Below the pieces are notes generated by a model. That model was not told where the DNA came from and searched no databases. It was given only the letters and a program-made list of their open reading frames with translations. Shown in pieces: positions 1-9,159 of a stretch of 64,000 nucleotides of DNA. Made by a program: the position numbers and the translations under genes. Source of the DNA: DASVNK01 sp036383895 (GTDB lineage: Bacteria > Verrucomicrobiota > Verrucomicrobiia > Limisphaerales > SXQI01); contig DASVNK010000035.1 in the NCBI GenBank assembly GCA_036383895.1, forward strand, positions 1-64,000. Reading direction: 5' to 3'. Within the stretch, counting starts at the first letter, position 1; each line of letters starts with the position of its first letter.

Positions 1-1
1 T

Positions 2-172
2 TATGACGCGACAACTTGCCTAGGGCACCTCATTGAGGTGGGAGCGCCGAAGGAAAACTACGAGGAGTTCGCGCGAAAGTTAGTGCAGCACCCTTGCATT
101 CATAATCGCGAATCGTGCGCACTGTTTCTGGTCAGACATTATCCTGAATTGTTCGCTAGCGAAGGACAGTGA
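2..172 (+). CDS. 3' end of an unidentified gene cut by the window edge
   Basis: An open frame runs from the left edge to a TGA at 170-172, giving 56 residues with a protein-like composition: mixed hydrophobic and charged residues, few runs, several Cys, His and Tyr, ending in ...YPELFASEGQ. The start must lie outside the window. I do not recognise the family. Its last 17 bases overlap the 3' end of the broken minus-strand gene ending at 156, so the two genes converge. The piece is short enough to be open by chance, hence modest confidence. Confidence 0.4.
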   Translation, partial: YDATTCLGHLIEVGAPKENYEEFARKLVQHPCIHNRESCALFLVRHYPELFASEGQ

Positions 173-1541
173 AGGCGACGGGGGGTGCGTTGGTGCGGGT
201 GCGGCGTTCGTGGGTGGTGGCCGCGGGGGCGAGGATTCGGTAGCCTTTCGGGAGGAGTTCGTATTGGAGGGGTGAGTTGTCGAAGGGGTCGCGCGGGAGT
301 TCGGGGTAGATGGCGGGGACGAGTTCGTCGGCGCGGGGGAGGCGGCCGTTGTGGCGGAGGCGGAGGCGTTCGATTTGGAGGGCGAGCTCGGCGCAGCGGA
401 GGCGGGCGATGAGGAGGGCTTCTTTCGGTGCGACGTTGAGCATCGCCGGTAATGAGAGTTTAGAGAATAGGTAGGCGTAGGGACGTTCGTCCAGGGTAGC
501 GGTTGTCTGGTGGGCGATCGTTTCGGAATCGCGGAGGAAGCTTGCGTTTTCAGGAGCGGCGGCGTCGATGAGTTTGCCGAGGCTGGAAAAGTAAAACGCG
601 AGGTCGCGCTGGTAGACGCCGAGAGCGATGCGGAGCTGGTAAAGGGAACGGTTGGCGAATTCGGGCCATTCATCGGAGAAGGGAGAGGTGCCACCAAAAC
701 CGGCGGCCGTGATGTAGTCTTTCTAGGTCATGAGTCGACCGGTATTGGCGAAGGCGCGTTCGCCAATGAATGCGCGCTGGAACGCGGGGCGGCAGTGGGC
801 TTCGGCGGATTTAATCGCGGCCACGAGGGCGGCGAGTTGGGTGTCGTTGAATTCAGTGGCGGTGACGACGCGTTCCATCCCGACGAGTTGAATGCTGACA
901 CAGGCGATTCGGACGAGCTCGGAAATGAGCAACGGCTCGCGCGCTAATGTTTGGCCGAGGGCGAATCCGGTTTGAAGCGCTTGGGATGCAGCAGCGGAAT
1001 CTTTTTGTTCAGCGGCGATGATGGCTTCCCAGCGAAGCAGCCGGATGAGTTGCATTACGGGGCTGAGGTGGGTGCTGTTGAATTCAGGAGCTTTGTGAAT
1101 TTCAGCGGGATAGCGGCTGAGGGGAAAGCGAGCGGCTTCGTGCAGAACTTGGAGGGTCTCTTTGTTTTTCGTGACATGCTCTTCGACGATCCGTTTTGAA
1201 TTGAGGTCGAGCGGCTGATCGTGCGGGATATCTTTTAACCCGATCATGTCGGGGTTCTCCTTCGGCGGAGGACTGACGATGTGCTGGTACGCTTCGAGGA
1301 ACTTGAGGGCGGCGTTGGAACTGGCGGGGACGTGGGTGTACCAGCGGTCGAGTTCGATGGGATTGGTGGGGAGGCCCTGGGCGCGGATAGCGGCGAGTTC
1401 GCGTTCGAGGCTGGAGCGCGAGGAGAGTTTGAGGCCGATGACGGCGAGGAGGATGAGGAGGAGAAGCGCGAGTGGGATGAGGCGCCTGGGGCGGGTCCAG
1501 CGGTGGCGCGGTGGGTGGGAAGGATTCGCAGCCAGTGTCAT
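156..1541 (-). pseudogene. Membrane-anchored protein interrupted by an in-frame TAG (or amber readthrough gene)
   Basis: The ATG at 1541 opens a protein with a basic N terminus, one hydrophobic segment (about residues 22-37) and a helical periplasmic-looking domain. The frame stops at TAG 723-725, after about 272 residues. The same frame continues directly after it, beginning KDYITAAGFGG, to a TGA at 156, adding about 187 residues of convincing protein ending in a domain with ALQIERLRLRHNG and LPRDPFDNSPLQY. Without the TAG the product would be about 460 residues. The start overlaps the stop of the upstream small membrane gene (ATGA at 1538-1541), so it is the last gene of the operon. The central part resembles the protein at 41392-42189 in layout. 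One base change or a sequencing error explains the stop; programmed readthrough is possible but unsupported. Function unknown. Confidence 0.7.
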
Positions 1542-1867
1542 TCGGTTGAAGGCGGCTGATTGGGTGAGCCTGAATTTCTTGCCGACTTGTCGAGGAGCAT
1601 CGCGCCGGCGAGCATGATTATAGCGGGGAACAAGATGGTAGGAATTCTGTCTGCTAGTTCGTTCGTGGCCGAGAACACTCGTTCTCGAACTTCGCTGCTG
1701 GTGTATGTTTCGTTTTGTTCCAAAGACGTGAGCTGCTTGGAGAACACGGCTGCTGACATCGGACGAATTGTGAATTGAACGGCGACGAGCCAGAGGAAGC
1801 CAATCGCTACCAAGATACAGCCGACGATTCGCAGCCAGTTGAATCGGGCCTTCGTCTCCATGCTCAT
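1538..1867 (-). CDS. Small two-helix membrane protein
   Basis: A 109-residue protein with two predicted transmembrane helices, at about residues 13-32 (IVGCILVAIGFLWLVAVQF) and 75-92 (IPTILFPAIIMLAGAMLL), separated by a polar stretch of about 40 residues. It starts ATG at 1867, 11 bases after the stop of the cytochrome-WD40 gene, and its TGA overlaps the ATG of the next gene. It is therefore almost certainly translated as part of the operon. I do not recognise a family. Position suggests a membrane accessory of the exported proteins encoded beside it, but that is inference only. Confidence 0.65.
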   Translation of the reverse strand: MSMETKARFNWLRIVGCILVAIGFLWLVAVQFTIRPMSAAVFSKQLTSLEQNETYTSSEVRERVFSATNELADRIPTILFPAIIMLAGAMLLDKSARNSGSPNQPPSTE

Positions 1868-1878
1868 TGCAGATACTT

Positions 1879-4800
1879 TTACTTCGAGGTGGCGACCTGG
1901 TTGGCGGAGCGGCTGACTTTGATGAGGATGGGGAGGGAGGTTTGGCGGCCGGCTTCGTTGGCGACGGCGTAGGCGAGGCGGTCGGTGTCGGGGACCCAGC
2001 GTTCGGCGCGGAAAAAGATTTCGCGGTCGTTCTGGTCTTTGGGGATGAGGACGCCGTTGAGGCCGATGTTGTCGACGATGATGCCGTGGGGGAGGTTTTC
2101 GACCTGGAAGGTGACGAGGTCCGCGTGGCCGGCGCGGCGGATTTTGAGGTGCGCGGGAACGATGCCGCCGGGGGCGATGGTGATTTCGGGGACGGAGCCG
2201 GTCTCGAGGGTGACGTAGAGGGGCGCGGTATCGGCGAGGGTGATTTTGCCGAGGGTGGAACCGGTTTTCTCGACGCGCTGGCCGTTGATTTGGGCGGAGG
2301 CGACGATTTTGGTGCGGTGATCGGCGGGCGGCGGGGTGGCTGAGTCGGTGGCGTTGAGGGTGCCGAAGGCGGTGGTGTGGCCTTCCTGGATGATAATTGG
2401 ATTTGAGGCGATGAAGCCGCTGGGGAGATCGGAGATTTCGACGCGGATTTCGCCTTCGAAGCCATCGATGCGATCGGCGTTCACCGCGAAGCGCTGGCCG
2501 CTGCCTTTAGCGACGGTGGGGTTCATGCCGTCGATGGAAATGTTGAAGTCGGGTTTTGGTTCGCGGATGGCGAGGGTGTAGAGATGGCGATCGCCGGAGA
2601 AACTCCGGGGATCGGTGACGCGGACGAAGTAAATGCCGTCGGCGGGAGCGCGGAAATTGATTTTGGAATCGGTGCCGAGTTTGCGGTCGGCGTCGTCGTC
2701 GTTTTCGTAGAAGACCTCGAAGACAGGGAGGCCGTTCGGGACGAGCTTCGCGCCGGGCGGGTGCGGCTCGACGATGTAGCAGGGCTCGGCATCGGCGTGG
2801 GCGCTGGCGGTGGTGTCGAAGTAATTCCGGCGTTTGCCGTTGATGGTGTAGAAGAGAAAACCGGAATCGGGACCTTGCGGGGCGCGGAAGAGGCGGACGA
2901 CTTCGCCGCCGAAGTAGAGGTATTGGGTGAGTTCCATTTCCTCCCAGTTTTCGACGCGGCAATCGGGGTTCACGGAATCGATGCCGCGGAAGGTGACGGC
3001 GGATTCGCGGACGGCCTGGAGGAGGGTGCGGAGGACGGGCTTGCCGTGGGCGTCGCGGACTTCGATGCGAGTGTCGGTGGGTGAACCGAGGCGGGCGGCT
3101 GAGGTTTCGATGATGAATTGCTGGGCGGCTTTTGCTTCGAAGCGGAACCAATCTTCTTTGTCGTCGGCTGTGAAGCGACCGGAAGCCATGCCGGGGGCTT
3201 GAATGGACGTGGCGTTGGCGTGGTAATCGTTGGGTTCGGATTCGAGGGCGAGCGGGGTGGCGGCGATTTTCAGTTTGAAGTCTGTGCGCCAGCGGAGTTT
3301 CTCGGGATCGAGTTTTACGGAGAGAGCGGTGCCTTCTTTGGCGTTGATGGTTTGGGTGCGAAATTCGGGCGGGAGGTTGTGGCCGATGAGTTCAATTTGC
3401 ATTTCTTCCGCGCGCGGCACGACCGGTGGATAGACGGCGGTGACGAAGGGGAACTTGCCGATTGCGATGCGATAGAAATGATCGGGCGAACCGCCGAGGA
3501 CGAGTTCTTCGACCTGGAGGCGATATTCGCCGGACGCGGTGAAGCGGTGTGCGATGAAGGGATCGCCGGTGGAATCGAAGTTATTGTTGCTGGCGATCAC
3601 TTTGCCGTGGGAATCCAGGAGGCGGAGGACGAGTTCGGATTTTGAAGCGAGGGATTTTGCGGAGGCGTCGAAAATGATTTCGTCGTCGGCGTTGGCGGTA
3701 AAGGTGAAGGTGTCTACGTCGCCACTGGTGTGGTGGCTGCCCCAGATGGTGACGGGGAGCGAGGTAATGGACTGGGTGGAGGGGGATTCGTTTTCGATGA
3801 GTTGCGAGAGATCATCGAGGTAAAGTTTTAGGCGGGCGGTTTCGCCGGTGGGCGTGACGACGCTAAGTTCGTAGGGTGCGCGGGTGAGGTCGGCGGTGGA
3901 ATTTACTTCGATCCAGAGTTCGGTGGAGTTGGGCGCGGGGTTGGTGGAGATGGTGGCGGAGAGTTTATCGTTCGAGAATTTGATGGCGGTGGTGTTTTGC
4001 AGATTTTTGCCGATGAGTTTTAGTTTGGTTGGGACGCCGCGCTGGAGGCCGCGGGGTTCGAGGCGGGCGAGTTCGGGTTTGGGTGGGGCGAGCGGTTCGC
4101 CGGATTCGGCAGTGTAGTAGGCGAGCGAACCATCGAGGCGACCGACGGCGATGGCTTTGTCGTTGTTGATGAAAGCGAGGGCGGAGGGCCAGTCGGGTTG
4201 CGTGGCGAGGAGACGGCGTTCTTTGAAGGCGGGGACTTCCCAAAGTTTGACGGTTTTGTCTTCAGCGGAGCTGACGAGCGATTTGCCGTCGGCGGAAAAC
4301 GCGAGTTTGAGGACGGCGCCTTCGTGACCGAACTTGGATTCGAGGATGGGGTTGGTGGTTTCCGTGGCTTCGGAACTGATGCTCCAGACGCGGATGCGTT
4401 TGTCGACGCCGCCGGCGACGAGGAGCGCGCCATCGGGACTGAACTGCGCGGTGTATTGTTCCTTGAGGGGCTGGGAGAGAGTGTCGCGGCGATCGCCGGT
4501 GGCGACGTCCCAGAGCTTGATGGTGCGATCGCCGCTGGCTGAGGCGAGAATCTTGCCATCGGCGCGGAAGCTGAGGCCGTAAACGCAGCCATTGTGGCCG
4601 GAGAGGGTCCGAAGTTCAGCGCCGGTGTCGGTAGACCAGAGTTTTATTTTTTGGTCGTAGCTGCCGGTGGCGAGGATTTTGCCGTCCGGTGAAAGGGCGA
4701 GGCTGTAAACGGCGTCGGTGTGTCCGTTGATGGTGCGGATGAGGGAGCCATCGGTGACGTTCCAGGCACGGATTTCGCCGGCGATGCCGACGTCGCCGCC

Positions 4801-5403
4801 GGCGGCGTAGAGGGTTTTACCGTCGGAAGAAAAGGCGAGGCCGTTCACGTTTCCAGTGGGGCCGGACAGGGTGCGTACCAGCGATTGAGATTCGGTGGAA
4901 TGGATTTCGACTTCGCCGTAGCGACCCAGGGCGAGGAGATTTCCTTTTTCGCTAAAGGCGAGCGCGTTGATGGCGCGGCGCGGGGGAAGTTTGGGTGCGA
5001 TTTTCGGAACGACGATTTCTTTGGCGACGACGGTTGTTTCTTTTGGGGCGGGCGCGCCGGCGGTGATCCAGCCGCGGATGGTAGCAATTTCTTCAGGAGA
5101 CAATTTTTCGCGTTTGCCGGGCGGCATGAACTTTACTTTGCCGTCCTTCTCGAACTTGCCTTCGACCATTTTGACGAGGAGGCTTTCGTCGGGCTTGCCG
5201 GGGATGAGAGCGGGGCCGCTTTCGCCGCCTTTCATGATGAGGTCGTGGTTCTCGACGATGAATTTTCCTTCGGGATCATCGACGGCGTGGCAATCGAGAC
5301 AGTGTTTCGCGAGGATCGAAGCGACGTTGGAAAATGAGTTTTCCACGGAGTCAGCGCCGAACGCAGTGATCGATATAATGAGAAGCAGAGGGAAGAAGCG
5401 CAT
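1879..5403 (-). CDS. Planctomycete-type cytochrome c / WD40 / PPC multidomain exported protein
   Basis: The chosen ATG at 5403 gives 1174 residues and a clean signal peptide (MRFFPLLLIISITAFGA). It lies 5 bases after the upstream stop. A haem motif CLDCH is at residues 35-39, followed by a PSCyt1-type domain to about 118 with MPPGK as a possible distal Met ligand. Residues ~140-440 hold WD40-like repeats (IKLWSTDTG, IKLWDVATG, IRVWSI, VKLWEVP). Beyond them come an IPT-like stretch and beta-rich PPC-type domains (SEPNDYHANATSIQAPG). This architecture is well known in Planctomycetes and Verrucomicrobia, usually beside DUF1549/DUF1553 and DUF1501 genes, as here. Precise activity is not established; an exported or envelope-bound redox or polymer-related role is likely. 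Confidence 0.88.
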   Translation of the reverse strand: MRFFPLLLIISITAFGADSVENSFSNVASILAKHCLDCHAVDDPEGKFIVENHDLIMKGGESGPALIPGKPDESLLVKMVEGKFEKDGKVKFMPPGKREKLSPEEIATIRGWITAGAPAPKETTVVAKEIVVPKIAPKLPPRRAINALAFSEKGNLLALGRYGEVEIHSTESQSLVRTLSGPTGNVNGLAFSSDGKTLYAAGGDVGIAGEIRAWNVTDGSLIRTINGHTDAVYSLALSPDGKILATGSYDQKIKLWSTDTGAELRTLSGHNGCVYGLSFRADGKILASASGDRTIKLWDVATGDRRDTLSQPLKEQYTAQFSPDGALLVAGGVDKRIRVWSISSEATETTNPILESKFGHEGAVLKLAFSADGKSLVSSAEDKTVKLWEVPAFKERRLLATQPDWPSALAFINNDKAIAVGRLDGSLAYYTAESGEPLAPPKPELARLEPRGLQRGVPTKLKLIGKNLQNTTAIKFSNDKLSATISTNPAPNSTELWIEVNSTADLTRAPYELSVVTPTGETARLKLYLDDLSQLIENESPSTQSITSLPVTIWGSHHTSGDVDTFTFTANADDEIIFDASAKSLASKSELVLRLLDSHGKVIASNNNFDSTGDPFIAHRFTASGEYRLQVEELVLGGSPDHFYRIAIGKFPFVTAVYPPVVPRAEEMQIELIGHNLPPEFRTQTINAKEGTALSVKLDPEKLRWRTDFKLKIAATPLALESEPNDYHANATSIQAPGMASGRFTADDKEDWFRFEAKAAQQFIIETSAARLGSPTDTRIEVRDAHGKPVLRTLLQAVRESAVTFRGIDSVNPDCRVENWEEMELTQYLYFGGEVVRLFRAPQGPDSGFLFYTINGKRRNYFDTTASAHADAEPCYIVEPHPPGAKLVPNGLPVFEVFYENDDDADRKLGTDSKINFRAPADGIYFVRVTDPRSFSGDRHLYTLAIREPKPDFNISIDGMNPTVAKGSGQRFAVNADRIDGFEGEIRVEISDLPSGFIASNPIIIQEGHTTAFGTLNATDSATPPPADHRTKIVASAQINGQRVEKTGSTLGKITLADTAPLYVTLETGSVPEITIAPGGIVPAHLKIRRAGHADLVTFQVENLPHGIIVDNIGLNGVLIPKDQNDREIFFRAERWVPDTDRLAYAVANEAGRQTSLPILIKVSRSANQVATSK

Positions 5404-5408
5404 AGCGA

Positions 5409-7562
5409 TCAGTGATTGAAAATGAATTCCTTGCTGCTGAGGAGCGCCCAATAAATGTCTTCGAGGACGGGGCGGAGTTCATCGGGTTTGGTTTCAGCGA
5501 GGGTGTATTCAAATTTCTTTTTCTCCTCGGGAGAGGGAGGGCGCGAAAGGACGGCGAGGAAGATTTCATCGACCATTTCGCCGGGCGATTTTTTTGAGGC
5601 CAAGAGTTTGGTAACGCTGTTATCCCTGGCGGTGAGTTTTTTGTTGAGGGTGTCGCCGTTGAAGATGTGGAGGACCTGAGTGACGCTGGGTTCGCTGGTG
5701 CGTTCGCAGGTGCAGGTTTTCTCGCGTTCGGGCCGGCCGAAGGAACCGAGGAAATAAGAGTCAACTTTTGAGTCGGGGAGTTGAATGGCGCGCATGCCCT
5801 TCGGATAATTCTTGAATTCGGTGGGTGAGCCGGTGGCTTGCGAATAGGCGTCGAGGAGGACTTCGGCCATGAGGCGCTTCGGGTAGTAACGCGAGTAAAA
5901 ACGCGTATCGCCTTTGTTGGTTGGGAGCGGTTCGCTGGTGCGCTGGTAAGTGGCGGATTGAAGAATGGCGCGCATGAGCGCTTTGAGATCGTATTTATTC
6001 TCGACGAGGAATTTCGCGGCGGCAGAGAGAAGTTCTTCATTGCTCGCGGGATTGGTCATGCGGAGGTCATCAACGTTTTCGACGAGGCCGACGCCGAAAT
6101 AATTTGCCCAGATGCGATTGACGATGGCGCGGGTGAAGTAGGGATTTTCGGGCGAGGTAAGCCACTTCGCGAGATGTTCGCGGCGATCGGCAGAGTGGCC
6201 GGCGGGGAGCGGTTCGCCGTCGAGCGGGGCGGGAGTTTGTGGTTTGCCGCGGAGCGGCTGGACGAGATCACCGGAGGCGGTGGCAAAGACGATGCGTTCG
6301 CCGTCGGCCGGGCCGTTCTTGGTGCGGACGCGGGCAAAGAGATTGGCCATTTTATAATATTGGTCATTGGTCCACTTCTCCATCGGGTGGTTGTGGCACT
6401 TGGCGCAATTGATCGACATGCCGAGGAAGGCCTGGGAGGTGTTTTCGGAGAGGTCGGCGGGGTTGTCGTGAATGGCGTAAAAATTGGCGGCGCCGTTCTG
6501 AACGCTGCTGCCCTGGGCCGTGACGATGTTGCGGGCCATGACATCCCAAGGCGTGTTCGCGGAGACGTTGTCGTGGATCCAGTTGTAGAAGGACCACATT
6601 GAACTCGGTTTCAGTTTCTTGCTGCTGACGAGAAAGAGATCGGACCATTGATAGCTCCAGTAATCGGCGAACTCGGGACGATCGAGAAGTTCGTCGATGA
6701 CCGCGTCGCGCTTTTTGGAGTCGGAGCTGGCGAGGAATTTTCGGGCTTCGTCAGCGCTGGGTAGCGTGCCGATGGTGTCGAGGTAAATGCGGCGGATGAA
6801 TTCGGAATCGGAGGAGCGGCCGCTGGGTTCGATGTTGATGTCTTTAAGCTTTTTGAGGACCTGTTCATCGACGAAATTGCGACGTTCGGCTTTGGCGAAA
6901 ATCTCGGAGGAGATTTGGTTCGTGAACGGAACGCTGACGGTGCCGATGGCGATGCGGGAGAGATACCAGGCGGTGATGGCGCCTTCGCCGTGGCCGACGA
7001 CGCTCGCTTTTCCGGCGTCATCGACGGTGGCGACGCTGGCGTTGGCGGCGGTGTATTTAACCCAACGAGTGACGTCTTCCGATTTGCCGTTGTTGAAGAA
7101 GGCGCGGACGGCGAGCTGTTGGGTCGCGCCGTTGGTGAGGATGACGTGAGCGGGCGAAACTTCAATGCGTTCGATGCGCGGATCGGAATCATTGGGACCG
7201 GGAGTGCCGGCAGCAATCCAATCGGCGAGAATCTTGTATTCGACGGAGTCGACTTCGAAACGTTTGCCGCCTTTGTGCGGGATGGTGCCGGTGGATTTGA
7301 GGAGGAGAAGGCTGCGGCCGGGATCGGCGGGGTTGATGCGTCGACCGAGGGCCTGGCGAGTGAGCGTGATGTAATCGCCTTCGTCATCGTAACCGCGCAG
7401 AGAAAGACGGAAGCCGTTTTGGCCAGCGGCTGCGCCGTGGCAGGCCCCGGCGTTGCAACCGGTTTTGGAGAGGACCGGTTGGACGTGGTTGCGGAAGGTG
7501 ATTTCTTCCGCGGAAAACGAAGACGCTACGAAAGCGAGCGTGAGGAGAATAGTTCGCAGCAT
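5409..7562 (-). CDS. DUF1549/DUF1553 exported protein with haem motifs and Big_2 domain
   Basis: ATG at 7562 gives 717 residues and a signal peptide (MLRTILLTLAFVASSFSA). Near the N terminus a CNAGACH motif (C36, C41, H42) resembles a haem-binding site with wide spacing. A Big_2-like Ig domain follows at about 130-215 (IERIEVSPAHVILTNGATQ), then DUF1549 (PSCyt2) containing a standard CAKCH haem motif at residues 386-390, then DUF1553 (PSD1) with the typical WANYFGVGLV region. The stop of the upstream DUF1501 gene is 2 bases before this ATG, so the two are translationally linked. This pair is a hallmark of the Planctomycetes-Verrucomicrobia group; the biochemical role is not settled. Confidence 0.9.
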   Translation of the reverse strand: MLRTILLTLAFVASSFSAEEITFRNHVQPVLSKTGCNAGACHGAAAGQNGFRLSLRGYDDEGDYITLTRQALGRRINPADPGRSLLLLKSTGTIPHKGGKRFEVDSVEYKILADWIAAGTPGPNDSDPRIERIEVSPAHVILTNGATQQLAVRAFFNNGKSEDVTRWVKYTAANASVATVDDAGKASVVGHGEGAITAWYLSRIAIGTVSVPFTNQISSEIFAKAERRNFVDEQVLKKLKDINIEPSGRSSDSEFIRRIYLDTIGTLPSADEARKFLASSDSKKRDAVIDELLDRPEFADYWSYQWSDLFLVSSKKLKPSSMWSFYNWIHDNVSANTPWDVMARNIVTAQGSSVQNGAANFYAIHDNPADLSENTSQAFLGMSINCAKCHNHPMEKWTNDQYYKMANLFARVRTKNGPADGERIVFATASGDLVQPLRGKPQTPAPLDGEPLPAGHSADRREHLAKWLTSPENPYFTRAIVNRIWANYFGVGLVENVDDLRMTNPASNEELLSAAAKFLVENKYDLKALMRAILQSATYQRTSEPLPTNKGDTRFYSRYYPKRLMAEVLLDAYSQATGSPTEFKNYPKGMRAIQLPDSKVDSYFLGSFGRPEREKTCTCERTSEPSVTQVLHIFNGDTLNKKLTARDNSVTKLLASKKSPGEMVDEIFLAVLSRPPSPEEKKKFEYTLAETKPDELRPVLEDIYWALLSSKEFIFNH

Positions 7563-7564
7563 GA

Positions 7565-8941
7565 TCAGAACAGTTCGCGGATGGGTTGGGTGCCGAAATC
7601 GACGAGCGGGAACGGGCGGGCGTTCGGGCCGGGCAAGTGCGTTTCGAGGTCGAGGCCGAGGCTGTGATAAATGGTCGCGACGACTTCGTTCGGGGCGACG
7701 GGTCGTTCGACAGGGTAGGCGCCGATCTCGTCGCTCTTGCCGACGACGCGTCCCCCCTTCACGCCGCCGCCTGCGAAGTAACTGGTCCAACATTGCGGCC
7801 AGTGGTCGCGGCCGCCGGCGGGATTAATTTTCGGCGTGCGGCCGAATTCGGCGAGATTGCAAACGAGCGTGTTATCGAGCATGCCGCGCTGGACGAGATC
7901 TTCAATGAGCGCGCTGTAACCCTGGTCATACATGGGCGCGACGATGTCCTTCATGCCGGCGATGGAGGTGAAGGGTTTCGAGCCGTGGATGTCCCAGGTA
8001 ATTTCGTCGAAAACAGTGATGAAAGTGTTGATCGTGACGAAGCGAACACCGGCTTCGACGAGGCGACGCGCGAGGAGGCAACTTTGGCCGAAGCGGGTCA
8101 TGCCGTAACGCTCGCGAACTTTTTCCGGCTCTTTGGTGAGGTCGAACGCTTCGCGGGCACGTTCGCTGGTCATCAAGCGATAGGCGGATTCGAAATTGGC
8201 GTTCATCAATTCCGCGCTCGGGCTGGCCTCGAAACTTTTTACGGTGGATTCGACCGTGTCTCGCAAAGATTGGCGACGCTTCAGGCGGGCTTCGCCGATC
8301 CCCTGGGGAGGCAATAGATCGGGAACTTTAAAATTCGGTTTCGATGGATCGGCATTCAATGCGAAGGGATCGTAAGCTTTGCCGAGGAAGCCAGCGTCCT
8401 GACCGTGGGGCATGTTGCCGCCGGTGGGGCCCATCGGTTCGGGAAGAATAACGTGGGCGGGAAGTTCGTTGCGGCGGCCTTTTAAGTATTCGAGCGCGCA
8501 ACCGGCGTGAGGGGTGTTTACGCCGCCGGTGAAGAGGCGACCGGTTTGGAGCATTTGGTGGCCGGTATCGTGGACGGCGGCGGCGGTGTGGTAGCAACTG
8601 CGAACGAGCGAGAATTTATCGGCGAGCCTGGCGTGAAGGGGAAAAATTTCGGAGATTTGGATATCGGGATTGTTGGTGCGAATCGGTTTGAAAGGGCCGC
8701 GAATTTCACGCGGGGCGTCGGGCTTCATGTCCCAGGTGTCGAGTTGGCTCGGGGCACCCAGGTTGAAAATCATGATGACCGATTTTTCGTCGTTCCCTTT
8801 TGTGACTGCGCCGAGGGATTGGAGCGCGGCGTATTTGGCCATGGTGAGGCCGATCGCGCCGAGGGTGCCGACCTGGAGGAAATCGCGGCGGGTGAGGCCG
8901 TCGCACGTGGTGATGGATCCGCGTCCGGTGACTTTGAGCAT
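7565..8941 (-). CDS. DUF1501 protein, TAT-exported sulfatase-like fold
   Basis: 458 residues starting ATG at 8941. A twin-arginine signal is visible: TRRDFLQVG, with the arginines at residues 18-19, followed by a hydrophobic stretch. The body carries DUF1501 landmarks: MIFNLGAPSQLDTWDMKP near the start, VRSCYHTAAAVHDTGHQML, a central RYGMTRFGQSCLLARRLVEAG, and NLAEFGRTPKINPAGGRDHWP near the end. The family is related to alkaline phosphatase/sulfatase-like hydrolases, but most members have no assigned substrate. It is the first gene of the operon, preceded by a 218-base gap. Export through TAT as a folded protein, together with Sec-exported cytochromes, suggests a periplasmic assembly. Confidence 0.9.
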   Translation of the reverse strand: MLKVTGRGSITTCDGLTRRDFLQVGTLGAIGLTMAKYAALQSLGAVTKGNDEKSVIMIFNLGAPSQLDTWDMKPDAPREIRGPFKPIRTNNPDIQISEIFPLHARLADKFSLVRSCYHTAAAVHDTGHQMLQTGRLFTGGVNTPHAGCALEYLKGRRNELPAHVILPEPMGPTGGNMPHGQDAGFLGKAYDPFALNADPSKPNFKVPDLLPPQGIGEARLKRRQSLRDTVESTVKSFEASPSAELMNANFESAYRLMTSERAREAFDLTKEPEKVRERYGMTRFGQSCLLARRLVEAGVRFVTINTFITVFDEITWDIHGSKPFTSIAGMKDIVAPMYDQGYSALIEDLVQRGMLDNTLVCNLAEFGRTPKINPAGGRDHWPQCWTSYFAGGGVKGGRVVGKSDEIGAYPVERPVAPNEVVATIYHSLGLDLETHLPGPNARPFPLVDFGTQPIRELF

Positions 8942-9041
8942 ACGAGTCCGGTTAGTTGGGCTGAGCGGTTATTCTAACAGCGCGGAAAACGGCGGGCAAC
9001 CGGGGAATACGGCGGGGGTTTGGTAGATCTCCGGATTAAAC

Positions 9042-9060
9042 TGGCACCGAGACGGTGCCA
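9042..9060. repeat. Perfect 8-bp palindromic hairpin in the gap before the DUF1501 operon
   Basis: TGGCACCG (9042-9049), a 3-base loop AGA and CGGTGCCA (9053-9060) form a perfect stem. A second small hairpin follows at 9090-9104 (GTGCGC-TTC-GCGCAC). Both lie in the 218-base gap between the lacI-type gene (ending 9160) and the DUF1501 start at 8941. No T run follows, so a Rho-independent terminator is not clear. The sequence GACGGTGCCATA, part of this element, recurs near 28159 in another gap, hinting at a dispersed element. Confidence 0.5.
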
Positions 9061-9159
9061 TAACTCGAAGTCAGTACGAATAAGAACTTGTGCGCTTCGC
9101 GCACACGCCGAGACGCCCGCGCTACGGTGCGCGGAGTGGCCGTCGCCTTCGTTGTGATT

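Noticed and set aside
1867..2343. 158-codon plus-strand frame rich in Gly, Asp, Val and Phe
   Set aside because: Antisense to the cytochrome-WD40 protein; composition is typical of the reverse strand of a GC-rich gene. Similar Gly/Asp/Val frames at 2584-3084, 4720-5337 and 33317-34063 were dropped for the same reason.
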